Below, piece after piece: positions 27,423 through 35,178 of a DNA stretch of 35,178 bases. The stretch comes from Fomitopsis serialis (lineage: Eukaryota; Basidiomycota; Agaricomycetes; Polyporales; Fomitopsidaceae): assembly GCF_022376445.1 (NCBI RefSeq), contig NW_025955362.1, forward strand, positions 1 through 35,178. The letters run 5' to 3'. The notes below the pieces were generated by a model that was not told the DNA's origin, made no database searches, and saw nothing but the letters and a program-made list of their open reading frames with translations. Position 1 is the first letter of the stretch. Every line of letters begins with the position of its first letter. Made by a program: the position numbers and the translations under genes.

Positions 27423-29638
27423 GGTACCCGCAACGCCGGCCAAGGTCCTGTTCCCGCTCGAGGTCCAAATTTTCTGAGGAAGGCAATCAGCGCTTGCAGC
27501 ACGTGAGCGCGTACAGGCGCTCTTTGCCCGCACGAGCGCCTTGCAGCCCTCGCTAAGGCTCGCTTTCCTCCGTTCGCCAACACTGCGCCTGGCTGCGTAA
27601 CCTCCTGCCAACGCTCCTCTGGCTAGCTTTCTCCAAAATCGTCTACTGAATAGAGGGACTAGCGCTGGAACCTTGCTTGCTTCGAACCCCATCTACTTGC
27701 CATCTACAGCTATGTATGTGCCGCCTACCCGAAATGTCGAAGTGACCTCACGATTGTCCGTGTTCCGAGTAGCGGACGATGTCCGGACTATGCTCTTTCT
27801 GGTGTCTGTCTTTGAATGGGAGTCTGGCGTCATGACTTCTGGCACCTGGTGACACGCGGAAGTTACGGCAACATGGTTGTGGTCGGCTACCCCGGGTTTA
27901 GAACGACGAGGTCGAGGCAGGGCGACAGCCAAATGAGGACGGTGCGCATCCTGCGAGGCAAGCTTCCTCCGCTTGCAGACTAGCCCATTCCTGGCAACTG
28001 TGACGACAGCATGATGCACCCCACCGCCGCGGACATTGATCTTCCATCACACCTTCGAGCTCTATCTGCGCAACTTCATGACGACGGAAAGTTACCTTCT
28101 CAAGGGCGCGCACGACCCTTAGATCTGCGTGACAGTGCGTCGACAACCCTCTTGCGTCTCGCCCATTACACTCCCTGGGTCGTGTGCACGTCTCATGCAA
28201 CTCTCTGCGGCCTTCCGAACTTCGTCAACGCGCTGCGGGCGGTTTTCCGAGCATGGCGCAATGGCGGGAGCGACGTTCAGACTATGTCCCTTGATACTTC
28301 GAACGACTCCGCTGGTTTCCACAATGCATCACAAATGACTGGTCCTTACCTTCCAGTCCCACCCACTTTCCTGTTATTGCACAAACATGCACACTATCGT
28401 TGATGGGGACGATGCTAGCTATGGAGCTCATGGCGCGTTTCACCACTTCTGACTGACTGCCGTTTTGCCGGAAAGACTACGTCGACACATTGCATCTGGG
28501 GGGGCATCCTATCTGTACCGAGGTGAGAATGTTCCGTGTCAATGTATTCGGGGGTACGCGTGGAGGACGCTATGTCGGGAGCTGTTCTTCCTATTCTTGT
28601 CTGCTCCGGCAAGATCTCGCATTCGTCGCTGGCTTCTTGGAATGGTCTGTGTTCACCACAGGGCCAGCATCCACTATCTTTACGGCAAAGCATAGCGACA
28701 AGGAGAGCGTCAAGCCAAAGCTGTAGAGGTGAAGACGTACTGCAACCTCTGCATGTTCCGACCGGGTTACAAACTACGCGACAGCTGACGACGGGTGTGT
28801 TAGGGAACGGCGGGTCTTGCTCACCTGTGAAGGTTCTCCCGCTCTTTCGATGACTATCGCTTGTCGCCTGTGCACACCTGTGGCAGGCAGCGGTTGAGCA
28901 GCGGTCTTACGAATGTCCTGCTTCCTTCGCAAGAATCACACCGGTGCGCTTCACGTTCTCAAATAATGGGCGGCTAAGATTACTGTGTAACCCATGACCG
29001 ACGTTCATGCACATGAAGGGCTTGCATAGAGCCGCCCTCGTCGTTCGGGTCAGATTGATGGAAGCGTGTCCAACAGACATTAGGTTGTTGTTCTCGTAAA
29101 CGCCGCCCTCAACGTTATGCGCAACAGTGCATGCAGACCAATACGCAAGCGAGCACATTGTCCGATTACCTCATACATTCACGGTCGCGTCCGCGAGCAA
29201 ACTCTCGATGACGCGCCTGAAATTGCCATGGTAGGTGTCCAGGACAGTGAAACAGAGTTTTAAGTCCGTCCCCGCTACGGACCATAATCTGTATCGTGCT
29301 GAGCGCGCCATGGAACGACGTTCAAGACTGCAAGTCCACGGAGAAAGTCTGGAGGTTTCAAATCGGAGTAGAGCGTTCCTGCATCTGTTGATTGTAAACA
29401 CATCTAAGATCTGGCCGCCCATTGCATGCCTTGCAGATACGGAAGAGGCAAGAGGGGGACGCTGTTTCGGATGTTCTCGGGCGTGGTCTATCGCAAGCAG
29501 GCGTGGCCATGGTCGTAGGCGGCAGCCCGAACTCAGAGTCAGAACACGCACGGAACAAGGACGAGAAACACATGTGATCACAAGGGAGGGTCGCTTGCAA
29601 ACCTTTGCAAACCCGCTAAACTTTCGGGCCCCCCGTCC

Positions 29639-29656
29639 GTGGCCAGCGGTGGCCAC
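29639..29656. repeat. Short inverted repeat (GTGGCCA...TGGCCAC)
   Basis: Two 7-base arms (29639-29645 and 29650-29656) flank a 4-base spacer, about 35 bp upstream of a TATA box. It could be a dimeric transcription-factor site or chance in GC-rich DNA. Confidence 0.4.
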
Positions 29657-29690
29657 GGGCCACTCATAGCCTCGCGAGCTCCTCTTTTTC

Positions 29691-29697
29691 TATATAA
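29691..29697 (+). promoter_or_regulatory. TATA box of small single-exon gene
   Basis: TATATAA follows a pyrimidine tract and is followed by a long C/T-rich leader up to the ATG at 29872. This is a common layout for highly expressed fungal genes. Confidence 0.6.
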
Positions 29698-29871
29698 CCT
29701 TCCGGCAGCCGCCTCTTCCGTTTCTCCATCCCTCCGACAACCTATTCCTTCCCGCGTCTCATATCTGCATACTACAAAAGCCCTACGCGACATTGCTCAC
29801 TGACAGCCTTGTCCTCATCGAACCGTTCGCCCTCTGCTCCCATTGTGCTTCCGCCCCGACGCGCCACAGCC

Positions 29872-30273
29872 ATGTCGACTCAGACCGCGTTCTCGTCCTT
29901 CGATCCCCTCGCCACACACCCGTTCACGAACAACTCCGGCTTGCTCCCCAAGCCCACCGCGCCGTCGCAGTTCCCCCACCCCATTCCGGCGCCGCTGAAG
30001 GCGAACGCGGCGACGGGTCCAGTACCGAGTGCGCCGAACGCGATCCGCGCGCCTCACCCTCGGAAGGCGCCTTCGGCGACCAAGACGAGCACGAAGTCGA
30101 CCTCGAGCGGGCCGAAGCCCATCTTCGTGCCGTTCCGCCCAGAGCGTTCGTCGCCGGAGCTGGATGACATCTTGCTGAAGAAGAGGGTCTCGGACGTCTT
30201 CGCGAACAAGGATACCTGGAGCATCGACCAGCTGGAGTACGCGCCGGGCAGCTCGCTGAACGCCAGACGGTGA
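29872..30273 (+). CDS. Small conserved-looking protein of unknown function
   Basis: An intronless 133-residue frame. The first two thirds are rich in Pro, Ser, Ala and Lys (for example LLPKPTAPSQFPHPIPAPLK) and look disordered. The last third reads KPIFVPFRPERSSPELDDIL, then LKKRVSDVFANKDTWSIDQL, with a plausible short helix, and ends in a basic NARR. I chose the ATG at 29872 over the in-frame ATG at 29809 because the region before it is pyrimidine-rich leader-like sequence downstream of the TATA box. Third-position GC is strongly raised, supporting coding. The C-terminal PIFVPFR...LDDIL pattern may be a peptide motif shared among basidiomycete proteins, but I cannot name a family. No signal peptide or membrane segment is seen. 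Confidence 0.7.
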   Translation: MSTQTAFSSFDPLATHPFTNNSGLLPKPTAPSQFPHPIPAPLKANAATGPVPSAPNAIRAPHPRKAPSATKTSTKSTSSGPKPIFVPFRPERSSPELDDILLKKRVSDVFANKDTWSIDQLEYAPGSSLNARR

Positions 30274-30662
30274 TGCCCGTGTTCGCGATACCCATTGTTG
30301 TGCTATACCCATCCATGGTGCGTCTGCGCGCTAGCTTCTTCGCGCTCCCTTTCGCTGATGCCCATGTCTTTCGGGGCAGATCATGACATGACGACTTGTC
30401 GTCGTCGAGAGTTGTGGATTGTACTCTATCCCATGCTGTGTGCTCATCATGGCCAACCCGCTGCGTCGATGTTGAAAAGCTGTGGACTGTAATCATATGA
30501 ACAGGATACGATATATAGGGTAATCGGCGCCATCTCGGAGGATTCGTGACTTCTCCATTGACTCGCATGTACTTGTGCTTCTTCCCTGGTCTCATCTAAT
30601 GCAATAACTTGTCCGCTGCTGCCTATCATATGAGCGCCACTGTTTCATCTCGACTGGCGACC
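30274..30662. other. Intergenic, nothing recognised
   Basis: This 389-bp gap lies between the small gene and the NTAQ1-like gene on the same strand. It should hold the 3' UTR of the former and the promoter of the latter. No clear element is visible. Confidence 0.5.
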
Positions 30663-31788
30663 ATGTCGGCGAAACAAAGCAACCGATGCCTCCTCCCTCC
30701 CCATGACAGCATCTACACGTCTGCTATTGTGAAGAAATGTATACTTGCTTGCCAAAGCATTTGCCTCGAAGGCGGAAGAGGATGCCGATTGGCCATGGCA
30801 GGTGTCCGTCGTGTTCATATCGAACCACGGCAAGACGGTCCGTTCTCGCTTCTCATGCACGCTGTCTCTCCGCCTCACGTTCCCCTCCCGATTCGCGACA
30901 CGACCCATGCGTATTGACACGCCGACCATCGTCTAGGTCGCCCTCTGGAACCAGAAGGCCAGGGAAGGCGTGGTAGTATGGGACTACCACGTTATCCTCG
31001 TTCTCCGCTCGCGCGACCACATGCAGAGCAGCGAGCAAGATCCGACGCATCGCGAAGACGGAGAGCGGCGGACGGAACCGGCAGAAGATGGCTGGGTGTA
31101 CGATTCGACACCCGTCTTACAGTCCCTAGCAGGTGGACAGGTGCGCCCCTCGCCGCGCGTCTCCCATGTCGCGCATCAGCAGCTGACCGCTTCGCCGCGT
31201 CCGTACTGGTCTCGTCTCTCCGGATGCCAACCGGATGCATGTCAGACTACGTGTCCAACACCTTCCCGTACGTGTTTAACGAGGCGTTCTCGGTGCCTCT
31301 GGAGTACCAAAGGCAAGCCTATTTCCGATGTTTCGTCTGGGCGAGCGCTGACTTCAAGTTGGTGTTGTACCTCCGGAATGACATGCACGGATACAGTCTC
31401 TTCCGGGTCGTGCCAGCGGCGGCGTACCTCGACTACTTCGCCTCTGATCGCTCGCATATGGTACGATGCGCTGAACAATCGTTGCGTATCACGTCGGACT
31501 GACAGCGCCTTGGCGACTCCCTCGCAGCTCAGCGATGGATCCGGTCCTACGCCGCACTCGCCACCATCGTACCCGACTCTTTGCGGCATCCGAGCTCAAG
31601 AATCAGGCATTATAAACAACCTGATGGACGCCTATGTATCGATGGTACTACTACACGAGCCGCCACCTCTCGAGCCGGAGATACGACTAGCGCACAAGAT
31701 TGCAGAACCGAGAAACCCATATGGCGAAGTGATGGGTATGCCTGACTTTCTGCGCTGGTTGGCCGGAGAGACGGGCGGGGATGCGTAG
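30663..31788 (+). pseudogene. NTAQ1: N-terminal glutamine amidohydrolase (NTAQ1), frame broken
   Basis: NTAQ1 deamidates N-terminal Gln to Glu, feeding proteins into the Arg/N-degron pathway. Signature blocks are present: CYCEE (catalytic Cys is the second Cys), VSVVFISNHGKT, VALWNQKAREGVVVWDYHVI (catalytic His), FDTRLTVPSRW (catalytic Asp), YLDYFASDRSHM, PPSYP, NNLMDAYVSM and NPYGEV. Introns are at 30838-30936, 31141-31245, 31313-31396 (GC-AG) and 31461-31527. Blocks fall in different frames without an intron between them: IYTS, CYCEE and LLAKAF are each one base out of step (near 30722 and 30731-30737), and WVYD and FDT are one base out near 31104. Each is explained by one missing base in a short homopolymer. 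Either the gene is a young pseudogene or the sequence has errors. The start at 30663 is a guess. Confidence 0.8.
31313..31396 (+). other. Probable GC-AG intron in NTAQ1-like gene
   Basis: The donor AG|GCAAGC is the consensus for GC-AG introns and the acceptor is GATACAG. Removing these 84 nt joins EYQ to LFRVVPAAAYLDYFASDRSHM, as expected for the family. The intron is a multiple of three with no stop, so retention would add 28 residues that the family lacks. Confidence 0.65.
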
Positions 31789-32737
31789 TAGGGGTTGTGG
31801 TCCGAGCGGGTGGATGACCCTTATCATACCAGGGCCAGTTCGATGGGTCAGGCACTCCGATGGACTCGGGTCGTACGGACGTATGGGGAAAAGGTGGGTG
31901 GTATGCGTTCCTATTCGTTCCATTGGTTTCCGTTGAATGTACACGTTGCAGGAATTCTCAATTTGAGCTTGTACCTGCTTGTACCCAGCCTGTACTACAG
32001 CGTCGATGTCATGATGCTCAGTACTAATACTACCATACATTCAAGTTGCCCGAATGCCGGGATTGTATTGGGTGTCACGGGCACGTGAGTATGACTTCAC
32101 GCGTATGCTACTTCCAGGGACCAGCGGTCCGTTTGCTGCAGTTCACGAATCACTGATTACACGATGCTCTCATTCTGCCACTGGCCGGGATGACGCAAGA
32201 CACGTAGTCGCATGAAATGCCACACTCCCGGGACCGCGAAGTTGCCTGTACAAGTCAGAGGAGAACGCCTTCACTCTTGTGACCAGCACAGATACGTAAC
32301 AAGGACTAGGAGCACTCAACACTGATACACCTTGTCAAGATCCGTGCGCGTTACTCGCAGCGCTCGCTTTTAGAGATAGTCCAAGTCTGGTATGTGAGGT
32401 CATGTTTCGAAGCCTGCACTAGCAGTGCGTGTCCGGCGTCCTTGAACGCTTAAACGTCTAGCGCTCCAGGAAATCGATCAAAGCTTCCAGAGGGTCGCCG
32501 TTTACGACAACCATCTTTCCTTCCTGCTACTATTGGAAACATATCAAACCCACTCGTCACAGGCTGCCTGACCTTCGCCGCACGCTGCCCCTGTTGCTGA
32601 CGTCGAGATCACGTCTAAGTGTACGCAGTACTACATGTGACACCCAGCTCAACATCGTCAGTAATATCCGCCGATCTGCGCTTCCTATTGAACTGACTCA
32701 GTTCACAACGCTTCCAGTCATTTCACAGACCTGGCAT
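31789..32737. other. Intergenic, nothing recognised
   Basis: This stretch of about 950 bp follows the NTAQ1-like gene. Base composition is closer to even than in the genes. No motif, RNA gene or repeat was recognised. Confidence 0.5.
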
Positions 32738-33005
32738 ATGTCTTCCCAATTTCCTTTTTCTGATGCCAGGAACTCACAGGTTTCATGGGGGCATGCCGAT
32801 GAGAAATTGCATGGCCAGACAGAGGGGTGCCTCGTCATGGCGTCGTGTTTGCCGGATGCGCGAGGCAGTGAGTCATGATTTCATTGTGTCTGTTTATTGA
32901 TTGCCTTGTGCAGGACCATGTCAATCCACAACGTTCTCGAAGCAACGCGGTAAGCGCAGCGTCGCGTGCATGCAGACCGGACGGGTCAGCTGGAAGCGAG
33001 GTTAG
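32738..33005 (+). CDS. Candidate small spliced gene, unknown, low confidence
   Basis: An ATG at 32738 (MSSQFPFSDARNSQ) opens a frame to 32867. It is followed by a textbook 46-nt intron (GTGAGT at 32868, TTGAT branch-like site, GTGCAG to 32913) and a second exon to a stop at 33003-33005, giving 73 residues in total. The second exon is Lys/Arg-rich (FSKQRGKRSV). No family is recognised. The good intron is the only real evidence. It may instead be a non-coding transcript, or part of transcripts converging on the transferase gene. Confidence 0.2.
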
Positions 33006-33049
33006 CCGCGGACAGTTTATTGGCTACAACAGGATCGAGCTTACCCATC

Positions 33050-34726
33050 TCAAGGCACACGATACTTCCGTAATAACGGGTCCTTCATCAATTTCTCCAT
33101 CGCATCCGCCGCAAGATGCAAGGAGACGTCCACACCATCATCATACCAACGCTTCCGCCGTCCTCCTTCCTCGTCATCTCCAGCACCGGCGTATTCGTGG
33201 TCGACAGGAACTGCCTCCATGACTTGGAGGCATCCATCGCAGCTCGGCATTACAGCTTCCACATATCGCGCGCGTGTGCCCGTGCCGAAGTCTGCATCGT
33301 ACAGGCCGAGGCGCACCCAAGACGTGACGATGAAGTTGCGCCGGCCGAGGAAAGCGTGCCACATGCGTGCGAGCGCGAGGTCATGGGCCATGTCGTGCAA
33401 GAGCGCCGCCACCGTTTCGGTGTCGAACAAGTTGACCACGGAGCGGATGCCCGCCGCAACCTCGCTTGGCGACTCAGACGAGGCCTCCCGTCCGGACATC
33501 GACAGACGCCCCAGGATAATCGGTGACCCTAAGAAACTGTCCGGTAGCACGGGGGACACTCTGTCGCGCAGCCCCAGTGTGACGTTCATATGCACAGGTT
33601 GGTCGTCTTCGGCGAGACCGCGAGCCCTGTTGGCCAGCGCCCACACATGAGCTAGGAGAGCATCGTGGCGGCTGACGGTGTGGCCCTGCGTAGAGGCCGC
33701 TGGCTGAGCAGCCTTCCACATACGCTGCATCTCGCCCGGGGTGAAGTGTATAATGTAGTGGGATACAGGTGCCTGCACGTTCCATTCGGACCATGGTATC
33801 GGAGCGGCCGCGGGGACTTCTGCTGCCGCCTTCAGGGGCGCTGGGACGGAAGGTGTCGAATCGTCTGTGGTCGCCCACCAGTCGTACCGATGCATGGGCA
33901 GGGCGCGAGACTTCTTGAGCAGTTCCTGGTCGACTTGGGGGGCGTCTATGTCTCCAGCAGCCGCTCTATCCAGGCGCTGTGGATCGAATATGGGCTGCAG
34001 CACTGGCAGAGCCAACCCGAGGACCATAGCGCGGTTTGTCGCGGCCCAGTCATGCGAGAAGCGTGCCACCGTCTGTGCATCCGCTAGGGGATGGGCGAAC
34101 TTGATGGCGACTGCGACACCTCCGCATGCGAACGTGGTGATTTGGATCATGAGCCCGGGAAGGCCTGCGTGTTCTTCCAGATCGTGGAGCGGTAGAGGTG
34201 TCGATGGTAGGAGTGCGTCGGATGCCAGTTGAGTCGCATCCCAATACCCGTCCCGTCGCCTTTCTGACGCAGATGGGACCAATGCCTTAATGGTAACGGG
34301 TGATTTTGCCACTATGAATTCGACACCAGGGTCCTCAGGTGTACCGTACGTGAGGACCAAGCGTCCCGCACGCTGGGTATGGTTGCCATTGTGAACGTGA
34401 GTTGCCCAGTGCAATTGGCCGACCAACTGTGGGTAACAGCTGAGCGTGGTCTCCAACGATAGCCGGAGCTGGTCTGGAGACAGTGCCTTCGTTGCTCGCT
34501 CGCCTTCCGGTGCGTCGAAGTACCAGACGGCAGCTGCAGTGGTGAAGCGAACGACAGAACAATCCGCGACGGATAGCGGTACGCTGGTGCGCTTGGCGGT
34601 GCGCTGCTGGGGAATATACGGCTCTGCGAGACTCGGATTATGGATCCTCTGAAGGAATCGGCGCCGGTACCATTCGGCATTGTGCGCTAAAGACGTGCAG
34701 ACGAGGATCAGTGGGGAGCGGGTCAC
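33050..34726 (-). CDS. HXXXD acyltransferase of the BAHD/trichothecene-acetyltransferase-like family
   Basis: A single uninterrupted frame of 558 residues, unusual here, where most genes have many introns. These enzymes transfer an acyl group from acyl-CoA to an alcohol or amine of a secondary metabolite. The catalytic motif HPLAD (HXXXD) is in VAVAIKFAHPLADAQTVA. The structural DFGWG motif appears as DFGTG in LGLYDADFGTGTRARYVEAV. Family-like blocks SVADCSVVRFTTAAAVWYFD, LSCYPQLVGQLHW and SRHDALLAHVWALANRAR are also present. Near residue 520 there is an acidic then basic insert (GAGDDEEGGRRKR). No signal peptide is seen. No polyketide, terpene or peptide synthase lies in the window, so the substrate is unknown. 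The true start may be slightly downstream of 34726. Confidence 0.87.
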   Translation of the reverse strand: MTRSPLILVCTSLAHNAEWYRRRFLQRIHNPSLAEPYIPQQRTAKRTSVPLSVADCSVVRFTTAAAVWYFDAPEGERATKALSPDQLRLSLETTLSCYPQLVGQLHWATHVHNGNHTQRAGRLVLTYGTPEDPGVEFIVAKSPVTIKALVPSASERRRDGYWDATQLASDALLPSTPLPLHDLEEHAGLPGLMIQITTFACGGVAVAIKFAHPLADAQTVARFSHDWAATNRAMVLGLALPVLQPIFDPQRLDRAAAGDIDAPQVDQELLKKSRALPMHRYDWWATTDDSTPSVPAPLKAAAEVPAAAPIPWSEWNVQAPVSHYIIHFTPGEMQRMWKAAQPAASTQGHTVSRHDALLAHVWALANRARGLAEDDQPVHMNVTLGLRDRVSPVLPDSFLGSPIILGRLSMSGREASSESPSEVAAGIRSVVNLFDTETVAALLHDMAHDLALARMWHAFLGRRNFIVTSWVRLGLYDADFGTGTRARYVEAVMPSCDGCLQVMEAVPVDHEYAGAGDDEEGGRRKRWYDDGVDVSLHLAADAMEKLMKDPLLRKYRVP

Positions 34727-35178
34727 TGGAGGTTTGCGATCTCGAGCATTGAGATCGACGTATTTAGCATGATTTTCTCGGGACCGTACACACTACGCGT
34801 CGAGCGCGAACGCGTGAAGCAGTGGTAGCACGAGTCACTTTCGAGTCTAGCTGGTCATGATCAATGTCTACCGAGGCCCGGGACTCGCAGTTGAGTACAT
34901 ACATATACCGTGACTGACTCGGATTTCGATTGACTCCGATTGAGCGCTTGAGCCTTTGTGGCGTGTGTCACGCAAGCGTCACAATAGTTGATATACTTGT
35001 TGCACATACCTACTGAAGTACCTAAGTGTAGTACGACGTGCGTATCGTCGTGCAAAAACTTCGTCTAGTGCTCGATATTCCATGGTCGCTACTCTCCTTC
35101 GCGTCATATTGGAAGTTCTACTAGTACATACGCGGCCACAGATCGCACGGTCGTGGGCGATGACCGTGACGACGTGAC
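34727..35178. other. Promoter side of acyltransferase gene to window end
   Basis: These last 452 bp contain only short frames without motifs. Two ACGCGT hexamers lie at 34795-34800 and 34810-34815. No TATA box at a convincing distance and no other gene is seen. Confidence 0.5.

Larger units (their letters stand above)
27423..29871. other. 2.4-kb stretch without a recognisable gene
   Basis: This lies between two divergent genes. Open frames on both strands are short (up to about 160 codons), overlap each other and show no familiar motif or consistent splice pattern. It must contain the POL5 promoter at its left end and the promoter of the small gene at its right end, where a TATA box is visible. 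A decayed gene or a non-coding RNA in the middle cannot be excluded by eye. Confidence 0.55.

Noticed and set aside
27423..27692. 90-codon in-frame extension of POL5
   Set aside because: The sequence before MSTTLPLFW has non-coding character and the family normally begins at that Met; treated as promoter and leader.

Overview
This is nuclear DNA from a filamentous fungus, very probably an Agaricomycete (mushroom or polypore-type basidiomycete). The evidence is GC-rich, gene-dense sequence, many GT-AG introns of about 45-65 nt that cut genes into small exons, and protein families typical of that group. I see no CRISPR, rRNA, tRNA, intact transposon or virus.

Left part (1-10.2 kb) is rich in mitochondrial genes. 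After a possible truncated gene at the edge come a LETM1/Mdm38-type inner-membrane protein (minus) and mitochondrial Hsp70 (plus), which share a 653-bp divergent promoter containing a perfect heat-shock element. They are followed by an ALKBH1-type 2-oxoglutarate oxygenase and the F1-ATPase assembly chaperone ATP12, both plus.

Middle (10.6-17.7 kb) holds two tandem DUF4246 paralogues on the plus strand with the same eight-exon layout. An opposing gene for a secreted protein of unknown function lies between them. The downstream copy keeps a complete His-x-Glu...His...Arg signature of the kind used by Fe(II)/2-oxoglutarate oxygenases. The upstream copy has lost the two histidines and the arginine (to Gln, Asn and Leu) while its reading frame stays open, so it looks like a pseudoenzyme. 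This is the most interesting observation in the window.

Right-middle (18.5-27.4 kb) has the mismatch-repair gene MSH3 (19 exons, N-terminal PCNA-binding motif) and the nucleolar POL5/MYBBP1A gene. They converge with only 5 bp between stop codons.

Right part (27.4-35.2 kb) is sparser. It contains a 2.4-kb stretch with no recognisable gene, a small single-exon gene with a TATA box, and an N-terminal glutamine amidohydrolase (NTAQ1). In NTAQ1, three apparent single-base deletions fall beside the catalytic Cys and Asp codons. The window ends with a single-exon acyltransferase of the HXXXD (BAHD-like) family.

Exon boundaries were worked out by hand from splice signals, frame continuity and remembered family motifs. 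No search was run.
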